Assembly (NCBI GenBank): GCA_903864835.1
Contig: CAIPHK010000007.1
Location: forward strand, 1 to 51,011
Source: an uncultured bacterium
GTDB taxonomy: Bacteria > Margulisbacteria > Marinamargulisbacteria > SXXA01
DNA: 51,011 nt
Reading direction: 5' to 3'
The notes under the pieces were generated by a model. The model worked only from the letters and a program-made list of their open reading frames with translations, was not told where the DNA came from and searched no databases. The number at the start of each line of letters is the position of its first letter. The stretch's first letter is position 1. The position numbers and the translations under genes were made by a program. Below are positions 17,157 to 24,857 of this stretch, one piece after another.

Positions 17157-17819
17157 CTATCGAATCGCTTCATAGGTCTCAGGACGCTTATGATCGATCC
17201 AAAATCCCAACGGAATCATTAGCCATAGGACCAACCCTGCATCGATCACTTCTTCCTGACTTTGGGGCGTGGTGATCATCGCGCCAAGTCCGAGACCCGC
17301 AATGACGACCATAGCAAACCAAAACTGGGGCTTGACTCGAAGATACTCGGACCGAACCGTCCACATATATCCCATTATTCCGACTCCTAACATTGCAAAC
17401 TGGATTGCAATTGTAAGGTTGGTGGAGTCCCAGACGCCCCACCCTACCGGCCATCCTCCCCAAGGAAAAACAGGCAAATCATGCCGATGAAAAACCATAT
17501 CCACTCCCCAATGCACCACAACCAAACCTGCAAGAACTACTGCACCAAATCCCCGTCGACGTCGTAGATAGTATCCCGCACCCACCAGTCCTCCCCAAAC
17601 GCATGCCATTATGAGACTATGGCTATAGGCAATATCGTCCATCCGAACCGGCCATACGCCCTGAATCGACGAATCGATATCCATGGACTCAACGCCAATC
17701 AACAAAAAAAAGGGCCATATTAAATCGAGCCACAACGCGGCACAAAAAAGCCACCCCAACGACAGCTTTGGCTCTAATTTTTTTGCCAAAAGAGCCATTC
17801 CAACTTGTCCTAAAATCAT
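17157..17819 (-). CDS. Small membrane protein with His/Asp motifs (DUF457/YdjM-like)
   Basis: A 220-aa protein with about six hydrophobic segments. Conserved-looking polar residues sit next to the membrane: AYSHSL near residue 65 and HWGVDMVFHRHDLP near residue 105. Such His/Asp pairs occur in the membrane-bound metal-dependent hydrolase family (YdjM/DUF457), but the match is by pattern only. It lies 18 bp downstream of the MarR gene and is probably co-transcribed with it. Confidence 0.72.
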   Translation of the reverse strand: MILGQVGMALLAKKLEPKLSLGWLFCAALWLDLIWPFFLLIGVESMDIDSSIQGVWPVRMDDIAYSHSLIMACVWGGLVGAGYYLRRRRGFGAVVLAGLVVVHWGVDMVFHRHDLPVFPWGGWPVGWGVWDSTNLTIAIQFAMLGVGIMGYMWTVRSEYLRVKPQFWFAMVVIAGLGLGAMITTPQSQEEVIDAGLVLWLMIPLGFWIDHKRPETYEAIR

Positions 17820-17837
17820 GGCTTTATCATACCCGCG

Positions 17838-18299
17838 CTACTGTTCCAGAGTAAACGGGTGTGCGCGGGCCAAACTCGTCAATTGTCGATTAAATTCATC
17901 ATCATCACTGGGAATCGTTTGAAAAAACTTTGACTCCATTTCCACAATCAATTCGTGGCTTATTTTCAGATTGTCTTCGCCGACGGGAGTAAGATCCACC
18001 CGCTTGGCACGACTGTCCTTCGGATGAACTTTTACGGACACCAGCCGTTGCTTTTTTAACGAACGAATCACGGACGATACCACCATGGGATTCGCATGAA
18101 GCTCCGTCGCAATCTCGATTTGACTGACGATTCGCTGCCGATTTCGAATTGATTCCACGGCCCGTAACACCATAAATTGCACCACGGTGATGTTCTGGGG
18201 ACGCAGCACCGCCACCGCACGACGCTTCCACGCGTTGCCGATTTGCCAAAACGCAGCCCCAAAATAATTAAGCCCAAATTCCCCCTTTGAATCACCCAT
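17838..18299 (-). CDS. MarR-family transcriptional regulator
   Basis: A 153-aa winged-helix repressor. The region FMVLRAVESIRNRQRIVSQIEIATELHANPMVVSSVIRSL is the helix-turn-helix, followed by the wing with the DSRAKRVDLTPVG signature. The ATG at 18299 has an AGGGG site 6 nt upstream. The frame is open further upstream to 18407, but that adds a hydrophobic, AT-rich segment that overlaps the divergent promoter, so I reject it. It is divergent from the gene at 18399. An inverted repeat in the shared promoter is a likely binding site. Confidence 0.9.
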   Translation of the reverse strand: MGDSKGEFGLNYFGAAFWQIGNAWKRRAVAVLRPQNITVVQFMVLRAVESIRNRQRIVSQIEIATELHANPMVVSSVIRSLKKQRLVSVKVHPKDSRAKRVDLTPVGEDNLKISHELIVEMESKFFQTIPSDDDEFNRQLTSLARAHPFTLEQ

Positions 18300-18321
18300 G
18301 ACAGCCCCTTTTTTGCGTCGG

Positions 18322-18350
18322 TTCAAAGTAATATATAAATATAGTATAAT
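18322..18350 (+). promoter_or_regulatory. Sigma70-type promoter for the gene at 18399
   Basis: TTCAAA (18322-18327) and TATAAT (18345-18350) are 17 bp apart. The -10 box lies within the spacer of the candidate MarR operator, so a bound repressor would block RNA polymerase. Confidence 0.55.
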
Positions 18351-18358
18351 CATATTTA
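18336..18358. promoter_or_regulatory. Candidate MarR operator
   Basis: TAAATAT (18336-18342) and ATATTTA (18352-18358) form an inverted repeat around a 9-bp spacer, between the marR-type gene and the divergent gene. Size and position fit MarR-family operators. The surrounding DNA is very AT-rich, so a chance palindrome is possible. Confidence 0.45.
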
Positions 18359-18398
18359 TTATATAATTACATATTAATCTAACCCAGAAGGAGTGCAA

Positions 18399-18884
18399 TT
18401 GAAACAACGAATTATTTCGATTACGGAAACTGACCGTAAAAGTAGCCGGGGCGGCGCCTCAATACTTGAGGTTCATCAACCAGACCAGGCGCCCCCTATA
18501 GAGGTCCATCGGGTAGGAAAGCTCACTCGAGATCTTCAACCACTGATCGTCGCAGGATCGGGATGGATTGAATTCAAAGGAAAGCAAACCCTGCTTCGAT
18601 GTCTCGTAGATGCGGAACTACAGACCCATCTTATTGAGAGGATAACGGCAACAACACTGGCGTTTGTTAATTCAAAAGAAGCGCCTGATCGAGGCGCCGG
18701 CACCTATTATATTGGAACGGTGCGAGGGATTTACACGGTTGTCACCCACAAAGGGGCAAAAGCAACCTTTGTGCCAGCCGGGACGGGTGATGGACACCCC
18801 CACATCAGAGACATCAGGTTCGATGGCACCGATGTTTGCTGGACGGATGTTGCAGGCAATACCGGCAAGCTTAATCCATCATAA
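18399..18884 (+). CDS. Unknown 161-aa protein divergent from MarR
   Basis: No family recognised. The protein is soluble and predicted mostly beta-stranded, with Gly-rich turns. There is no signal peptide or membrane segment. AGAAGGAG ends at 18392, which places TTG at 18399 at the normal distance; a GTG at 18393 touches the site and is too close. It has its own promoter overlapping the candidate MarR operator, so the neighbouring regulator probably controls it. Its C-terminal half (DGHPHIRDIRFDGTDVCWT) is reminiscent of small beta-propeller or WD-type strands, but one such motif is not enough for a call. Confidence 0.6.
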   Translation: MKQRIISITETDRKSSRGGASILEVHQPDQAPPIEVHRVGKLTRDLQPLIVAGSGWIEFKGKQTLLRCLVDAELQTHLIERITATTLAFVNSKEAPDRGAGTYYIGTVRGIYTVVTHKGAKATFVPAGTGDGHPHIRDIRFDGTDVCWTDVAGNTGKLNPS

Positions 18885-19011
18885 AATATCGCTATAACAA
18901 ACTCCGACTTTTATACGAGAAATACGATAGAAGGTTTTCCTTTTTATTCTAAATATTTCTCAGCACAGCCGTCCCTCCCCGGTTTTCTAATGAGACTTCC
19001 GGAGTTTGTTC

Positions 19012-21474
19012 ATGAAACGTGTCGTTGCGTCCTCACGTATACCCTTGGCGAGATCTATTGATCTGGCCTACTTCAAAAGCGTCCTGACCGAGTTAAGCCA
19101 AATCACAACCGATCCCGATTGGTCCCAACGAAATGCTCTATTTGATCGGTATATAACGACATCGGCACAATCCTTTAAGGACTTGACCGACATCCTGACA
19201 CGCTTCTTTGATAGTCGATTTATTCGACAAAAGGGCGACCTTTTTACAGCCCATATTGTGGATAACTCCGCCCATCCGGAAACAAAGTTATTTCCAAAAA
19301 TATCGGTCGCAACATCGTCATCTCCGACTTCAGACAAGCTGTTCCGAACCACTCAAAAAATGCTCAAACGAATTGCCGCAATCCGGTTGGCATCGACTCG
19401 GTTGAGCACCGACCACCATGCCCGACTTCTCCTCGCCTACTGCGCCGCCGAAACGAGGACCCAACGAAAAGAACTATCTAATTTGATCAAGGGATGGGAA
19501 ATCGCAGTAGGCGAAGAAGATATCAACGTCCAAGTTCAAATTCTTCTGCAATCTCAAATGGTGTTCAGAAATGCGCCCCACTTACTTCCTGATATGGATC
19601 TCCCTTTCCTTTCGTATGATATTGCTAATCTCTGGACGCACTGCACCGACGACATCAATCCGATGACTCAGTCCGTTACTCGAGACGATTTAGCGTGTTT
19701 TTTTTCTTATCTCAGCGTTATCGCAGAGTTTCAGAAAGTGTCATCAGGAAAAAATAGCGAACTCCACCGGAAAGCAAAAACCGCCGGAGCCGCCGTCTAT
19801 ACGACGTCAAAAAATCTCATTAAATTTATTGAATCTAAGATGAACTCGTCCGCACTTCCGGTGGATCACCCGTCCCCGACGACGATCAAAGGTATGGATG
19901 CATTTTGGCGATTTCTCGTTGAAATTGAGTCGCCCGGACGTTCCATGTTTGGACTTATGGAATATTCCAGTGGGGACCCCGCAACGACTCAATTAATTCT
20001 GTCCTGCTCTGCGGATGGATCGGCGCTGGACTTTGTTAAACATGTATTGGCCACACACGAATACACATTGGGGCGGTTTGGTATCTCCATTTCTTCGGAG
20101 GATGGAACGCCATTATTTCCGTCATCCGAGTTCATCAACCGAGGCTACACCCCCTCAGTAAGTGTCATTTCCGCCGCAGTCCAGGAACTTTGCGTTCGAC
20201 TTAATACCATTAAAGTCACACACATTCGGTTTGCCGCCAACTGGAAATTGGTGCCCTATATGATGGAAACCCCCCGGGTGGCCGACGAAGCCGGTGGAAT
20301 TACCACCCATAATGGAATTACATGCGCCTACGTCAAACTCTACGACATGATGATGACGCTAACCGATGCGGAGCCGAAAAGTCTGGTCGAATTTTGGTAC
20401 AATCGAGGGTCCACTCGGGAAACAGTCATCCCCTACCCCTCAACGCCGTTACCGAAGGAAAGAAAGGACGTCGTGGAAACCTTTGAATTGTTGGAAAAAA
20501 GCCGAAAGGAGCTATCCCTCACGTTGGATGACCTAGAACCCACCCTTCCGCCAGCCACCCTTGATAGCGCTCGTTCAGCGATTTCCCCACAAAAAACACC
20601 CCATAAAGGCCGATCAGGCGCACCTTCGTTTTTTGGGAACCCAGGCCAAGGGGGCTATCCGGGATGGCACCATATTTTTGCGAGAGACCACATCGCAGAT
20701 TCAATCCGACCCACTGTTGATTTTTTAAGTGATGACATCGCCATGATGAGAAGTGGACATGCGGACATTCGACGGCAACGGGTCGCAGAAAAGCTAAAAA
20801 CGCCACCGGATTCAAATGGAATTGGAATGGGATTTAGTGCATGCAGTTGTTTTGGATGCCGATTTAATAAAGATCTCATGGCCGCCGCGATCGAGGAATC
20901 CATTCAAAAGCTACCGTCGGTTGCCCCGTCGAGCCCAACTCGCCCTACCGGGTCAACACCCCATGGGTCCCCCAAACGGCCCAGCCCCACCGCTGCATCG
21001 TCACATGTTTACACTACCCCGGAGCGCAATTTAAGAGATGTCCGTCTTAAACAATATATTCCGGTAACCCCTGGGTCCGCTGCCAAACCGTCTGTGCTGG
21101 ACGACAGCTTCGAGGCCTATGTACCCACCTCCGAACCCGAAGAAGAGCGAGGGATCAATGACGCAATATCGGAGCTGCGTGTTGAGATAGCTCAGATGAC
21201 CAAAGATATAGAAATACTCCAGGCCGCCGCTGCAACTGCGGCCACGACCGCAGTCTCTACCACCACTGTCGCCTCCAAACAAAATAAGACTAAGGCGAAG
21301 GCGAAGCCCATAAAATCTTCAGAAGAGCTTGAATTACTTCAGAGGAGAAAAAAAATACAATCGATAGTGACGTTTTTAATACGGTTGGCGCAAGCCAGAG
21401 GAATGACATTGGATCCCGAGCCCGATGACCCATCTGATGTTCTGGGATCTATTTCTAAAAACTTATTCAAATAA
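19012..21474 (+). CDS. Unknown 820-aa, mostly helical protein with Pro/Ser-rich linker
   Basis: I do not recognise this protein. Residues 1-500 are predicted mainly helical. Around 600 there is a compact Cys motif (SACSCFGCRF). Residues 640-690 are a disordered Pro/Ser/Thr-rich linker (SSPTRPTGSTPHGSPKRPSP), followed by a likely coiled coil (about 715-740), an Ala/Thr-rich run, a Lys-rich patch (KTKAKAKPIK) and a final helix. There is no signal peptide. The ATG at 19012 has GGAG 7 nt upstream; a TTG at 19006 is in frame but too close to that site. This layout resembles secreted or structural proteins of host-associated bacteria, but that is only a resemblance. Confidence 0.7.
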   Translation: MKRVVASSRIPLARSIDLAYFKSVLTELSQITTDPDWSQRNALFDRYITTSAQSFKDLTDILTRFFDSRFIRQKGDLFTAHIVDNSAHPETKLFPKISVATSSSPTSDKLFRTTQKMLKRIAAIRLASTRLSTDHHARLLLAYCAAETRTQRKELSNLIKGWEIAVGEEDINVQVQILLQSQMVFRNAPHLLPDMDLPFLSYDIANLWTHCTDDINPMTQSVTRDDLACFFSYLSVIAEFQKVSSGKNSELHRKAKTAGAAVYTTSKNLIKFIESKMNSSALPVDHPSPTTIKGMDAFWRFLVEIESPGRSMFGLMEYSSGDPATTQLILSCSADGSALDFVKHVLATHEYTLGRFGISISSEDGTPLFPSSEFINRGYTPSVSVISAAVQELCVRLNTIKVTHIRFAANWKLVPYMMETPRVADEAGGITTHNGITCAYVKLYDMMMTLTDAEPKSLVEFWYNRGSTRETVIPYPSTPLPKERKDVVETFELLEKSRKELSLTLDDLEPTLPPATLDSARSAISPQKTPHKGRSGAPSFFGNPGQGGYPGWHHIFARDHIADSIRPTVDFLSDDIAMMRSGHADIRRQRVAEKLKTPPDSNGIGMGFSACSCFGCRFNKDLMAAAIEESIQKLPSVAPSSPTRPTGSTPHGSPKRPSPTAASSHVYTTPERNLRDVRLKQYIPVTPGSAAKPSVLDDSFEAYVPTSEPEEERGINDAISELRVEIAQMTKDIEILQAAAATAATTAVSTTTVASKQNKTKAKAKPIKSSEELELLQRRKKIQSIVTFLIRLAQARGMTLDPEPDDPSDVLGSISKNLFK

Positions 21475-21544
21475 GGCCCATCTCTTGCGATTAATGGAGC
21501 CTTGCGTATCGTTCGGAAGGATTGATACAATCGCTACACTTTTC

Positions 21545-21635
21545 GGAGAGATACCCAAGTGGCTGAAGGGGGCGGTTTGCTAAACCGTTAGTAGGGTTAA
21601 ACCTAGCGAGGGTTCGAATCCCTCTCTCTCCGCCA
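21545..21635 (+). tRNA. tRNA-Ser (anticodon GCU)
   Basis: The acceptor stem GGAGAGA (21545-21551) pairs with TCTCTCC (21625-21631), followed by discriminator G and an encoded CCA. The anticodon loop TTGCTAA sits on a GCGGT/ACCGT stem, giving GCU, which reads AGC and AGU. The long variable arm (TAGTAGGGTTAAACCTA) is typical of class II serine tRNAs. GGTTCGAATCC forms the T arm. Confidence 0.96.
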
Positions 21636-21858
21636 TACTTAAGTTCCTTTCGAACTCAATACTGACGCAAGTATCAGCAAGTTTGACTATACAATACCCC
21701 GTCACAACAACCATGTTGCGAGTAATGCCGTTGCATTTGATCAGTATCACAATACATTTCGTGCTCAATTTGTTGATCAGGTGCTGAAACTGACTGATGA
21801 TTGGCGAATCGTATACGTGTCAGAAGCGCATAGTCACCGAAATGCCCCTGAAATCAGC

Positions 21859-22956
21859 TCATTGATATTTGGAATTACAAAAGACCGGACCATCCCGAAT
21901 ATTCGGGTCTTTTCCCAAAAAAATCTGTTTATTAAACCAATATTTTTTTGGTCTTATGTCTCGGGTCTTCACATTGGGGTCCAATTCATCCTGAAGATAG
22001 AATTCGTTTAGACGGGCGAGGTCAGCTGACGATTTTAAAGAATAAAAATGGTTCCACAACGCATGAAGTTGAACACGGGTCCCGATATACTTCTCCTTAA
22101 TGATGGAGAAAAGAGCCATGATCATCGAGTCAGGCGCATCGCCTCTCACAATGCCACCGAGCACTTCCCAAAAAACAGAATCAACCACTTCCGCAATAAA
22201 TGGATCCCCCAACAACTGCTCATAGGACATCTGAGATAAAGTAGAGAGAGCAAATTGGACGCTGGCGGAATGTAACGGTAGGCATTTCTTTGCGACAAAT
22301 TCATTGCCCTCCGGAAATTCTTTGGATAACAGAGCCAGCCCACCCAGCGATAAGAGCATGGGTTCTGGATCCTTTGATTTACCCCACATTGATTGGACCA
22401 ACCTCTTCTTCCAAATCGGAAGGAATTGCTGAAAATTAAGCGCATCAGACATGGCGGACCCGTTCCCTCCCGTCGTCGCTCGAGTCCAATGGGCCAATGC
22501 CAAAAATAAATCTTCCCCTAAATTCCCAAGAATTAGGCCAGAAAATCCCCGTCGACAATACGCGTCCAAATATAAATGCACCGCCTCACCCTGAATGGGA
22601 TTCCATTTACACTCTTCAAGGGTGATCTTCGCCGACGCCTCTAGTTTAAGCAGTCCCAAAACGTCGGACCCCAATCTCGTATCTTTGGCCAATTCGCTGT
22701 GTCGTGCGGCGAGCTGAAGTTGCATCGGCTTGCTCAGAATATCCAGACATGAAAAATCACCGACTCCGGCGACACAGCAGGCCATTAAGGCTCGATATTG
22801 TTTTTGGTATATTTTTTTGACCACCGGTTGGTCAAAATTCGGGTTCGATCGGATTGCCCGGATGGAGTTTCTGAGTTGATGAAACAAATCGATCGATAGC
22901 GGCGAATCCAGTGCAGGCCCTTTTACAAGATGCTCACCGTCTGGCGTCTTAATCAC
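21859..22956 (-). CDS. Unknown 366-aa soluble protein
   Basis: No family recognised. The protein is soluble and mostly helical, with several Leu-rich helices. I place the start at GTG 22956, 7 nt after the stop of the upstream gene, with a weak GAAG site, so it would be translationally coupled. The frame is open back to 23088, but that extra stretch (Arg/Cys-rich) overlaps the end of the upstream gene in another frame and looks non-coding. Codon use in the body of the gene is even and there is no break in the frame. Confidence 0.62.
   Translation of the reverse strand: MIKTPDGEHLVKGPALDSPLSIDLFHQLRNSIRAIRSNPNFDQPVVKKIYQKQYRALMACCVAGVGDFSCLDILSKPMQLQLAARHSELAKDTRLGSDVLGLLKLEASAKITLEECKWNPIQGEAVHLYLDAYCRRGFSGLILGNLGEDLFLALAHWTRATTGGNGSAMSDALNFQQFLPIWKKRLVQSMWGKSKDPEPMLLSLGGLALLSKEFPEGNEFVAKKCLPLHSASVQFALSTLSQMSYEQLLGDPFIAEVVDSVFWEVLGGIVRGDAPDSMIMALFSIIKEKYIGTRVQLHALWNHFYSLKSSADLARLNEFYLQDELDPNVKTRDIRPKKYWFNKQIFLGKDPNIRDGPVFCNSKYQ
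21894..21913 (+). terminator. Possible terminator for the tRNA-Ser transcript
   Basis: CCCGAATATTCGGG followed by TCTTTT could form a short hairpin plus U-run on the plus strand, 260 bp after the tRNA. It lies within the 3' end of the minus-strand gene ending at 21859, so it may be only a coding palindrome. Confidence 0.3.
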
Positions 22957-22963
22957 CCATTCT

Positions 22964-24013
22964 TCAGAATTTTGCCCATTGAATTTCGGATAATTCCCCC
23001 GACACTCGAAGGACTGTTCCTGGAGGCAACTCCGCACCCGGCGGCGTAGTTGCACACAGCCGACCATCCTCCCTGACAGTAGTCCCATCGGTCATCGCAG
23101 ATTGTGTTGCCGCATTCACTAACAGTGTCGCGGGAGTCGCAGCATCTCTGGCCACCGATACCTGAGCCCATCGTGCCGCATCCTCGGGTGAGCGCCCCGT
23201 TGCCTGAAGGATGGCAAAGCCCTCAGGAATGGTCAGCGATGCGCCGTCAAACACCCAAAATCCCCGTTGGAGGGTTTCATAAACAAAATCCCGAAAACCC
23301 GGAGATTCCCACGGTGCGTTAAGAAGCACCAACCCTGACTTCTTCTCTCGAATCGCCGTTACTAAGGCCCCCGGTTCAATGGCAATACCGCCCTCATCCG
23401 TTGGTCCCGGTTTCCCAATCAACCGCTCGGCCCACGCCTCGGCATCCCCGTGCAAATCGATCACCCCCACGGATTCTCGATCCAACCGCCCCACTTTGAT
23501 ATCCGGCAACTCCCCTTGAGCACCAGGATCGACTCGAAAAACCACCGGAAATCTTGTGACCACTTCAGGGGGAATCTTCCCGTCTCGAATTACAGATGGG
23601 TCGATGACACAGGTGATTTGAACCTCCGCCGACAGCGGTTTACCCATATAGGTCGGCGGGTCATCCAAAAGGTCATTTAATGTCGATGCGTTGTCGGCCA
23701 TCGTCGTAAAATTCAAGACCAATCGAATGGGGCCTCGCGACTCAGTAAGGGCGGCGGCTTTCCCCGGCATCAAAATCGGTTCACCCGAAATCGGCGCGAT
23801 GTGTAAGGTACCTAGTTGATTTTCGATATCATCGGGTTCGGAAACGACCAATACCGGGATTTCAGGATTCCTGGCCCGCATTCCGGCCACCACACGATCC
23901 ACAGTCAACGACGGATCCAGCCAGACGGTTTCTCGGAGGGTCCTGCCAGGAATACCCAACGGCAACATCGAAACACGCGACTCCCTATAGGTCGCCACTT
24001 GTCTTTTTTTCAT
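22964..24013 (-). CDS. Unknown 349-aa protein, possibly a degenerate AAA-like domain
   Basis: The start ATG at 24013 has a strong GGAGGGG site 4-5 nt upstream, better than the in-frame ATG at 24034. The protein is soluble. In its C-terminal half the run GALVTAIREKKSGLVLLNAP, followed by an acidic/aromatic helix and PEGFAILQATGRS, is similar in pattern to the Walker B to sensor region of midasin/dynein-type AAA domains, where a strand, a helix and a NTxNP-like turn succeed each other. The Walker A lysine loop is absent and the acidic Walker B residue is replaced by NAPW, so if related it cannot hydrolyse ATP. I treat this as a weak structural hint. It is coupled to the downstream unknown gene. 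Confidence 0.65.
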   Translation of the reverse strand: MKKRQVATYRESRVSMLPLGIPGRTLRETVWLDPSLTVDRVVAGMRARNPEIPVLVVSEPDDIENQLGTLHIAPISGEPILMPGKAAALTESRGPIRLVLNFTTMADNASTLNDLLDDPPTYMGKPLSAEVQITCVIDPSVIRDGKIPPEVVTRFPVVFRVDPGAQGELPDIKVGRLDRESVGVIDLHGDAEAWAERLIGKPGPTDEGGIAIEPGALVTAIREKKSGLVLLNAPWESPGFRDFVYETLQRGFWVFDGASLTIPEGFAILQATGRSPEDAARWAQVSVARDAATPATLLVNAATQSAMTDGTTVREDGRLCATTPPGAELPPGTVLRVSGELSEIQWAKF

Positions 24014-24294
24014 ACATCCCCTCCAGAACTCCATTTAACACTAAATTGGAACGGGGTTGTATAGGACGAAGGGCCTATTTTTATAGGTAATTAGTACTAT
24101 TTTTCGTGAAAGGTGCCGGACGAAAAATACGTCGTCTTTTTCAGAGGATCCCAATTGACGATGTGTTGTATCGCTATGAAAACGATCGTCATAGGGTCCT
24201 TCGAAGTTTGAGTCAGAATTTGCAAACACCCTCCCACCTGGTCTACGCTTCTGGTGATTGTCCCGCTCATCCACATTTTACAGGAGGTAGTCTG

Positions 24295-24834
24295 ATGCAT
24301 CTCGTTCTATTAGCCACATTCGCTGGCGGGTGTTTTTGGTGTATGCAGCCCCCATTCGATCACGTCCCAGGAGTGATCAAAACGACTGTAGGGTATATGG
24401 GAGGTACAGTTGCGTCCCCGACGTATGAATCGATCTGTACCGGTCAAACCGGCCACTCTGAAGTCGTCCAAATCGAATACGATTCGACTAAAGTAACCTA
24501 TGACACCTTATTGAATATCTATTGGAAAAATATCGATCCCACGAATGAAACCGGCCAATTTGCAGATCTCGGATCGCAGTACCAACCGGTAATCTTCGTC
24601 CATAGCGACACCCAAAAAAAAGCCGCAGAAGCGTCAAAACGTGCGTTAGCGACCAGTCAAAAATTTAAACGGCCCATCGTCGTCAAAATCCGTGACGCCG
24701 CGCCATTTTATCCGGCTGAGGGATATCACCAATGTTATTATCAAAAATCACCCACTCAGTATGAACGATATAAAAAAGGCTCAGGACGGGCTGATTTTAT
24801 CGAAAAAACCTGGGGGACTAAACCCGGACACTAA
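24295..24834 (+). CDS. msrA: Peptide methionine-(S)-S-oxide reductase MsrA
   Basis: Reduces methionine-S-sulfoxide in proteins back to methionine, using thioredoxin. The 179-aa protein has the signature GGCFWC with catalytic Cys13. FADLGSQYQPVIF contains the conserved Gly-Ser/Asp-Tyr substrate pocket and PAEGYHQCYY the C-terminal motif with a possible resolving Cys. Start ATG 24295 has an AGGAGG site 7 nt upstream. The frame is open back to a GTG at 24106, but that adds sequence without homology, so I reject it. The stop is 24 bp from the convergent unknown gene. Confidence 0.95.
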   Translation: MHLVLLATFAGGCFWCMQPPFDHVPGVIKTTVGYMGGTVASPTYESICTGQTGHSEVVQIEYDSTKVTYDTLLNIYWKNIDPTNETGQFADLGSQYQPVIFVHSDTQKKAAEASKRALATSQKFKRPIVVKIRDAAPFYPAEGYHQCYYQKSPTQYERYKKGSGRADFIEKTWGTKPGH

Positions 24835-24857
24835 TCGGGATATCCCCGGCGGGGCAT

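Noticed and set aside
17838-18407. Longer start for the MarR regulator with a hydrophobic N-terminal segment
   Set aside because: The added part is AT-rich promoter DNA that overlaps the divergent gene; ATG 18299 has a proper ribosome binding site.
24106-24294. 63-residue N-terminal extension of MsrA from GTG 24106
   Set aside because: No homology in the extension and ATG 24295 has a strong AGGAGG site.
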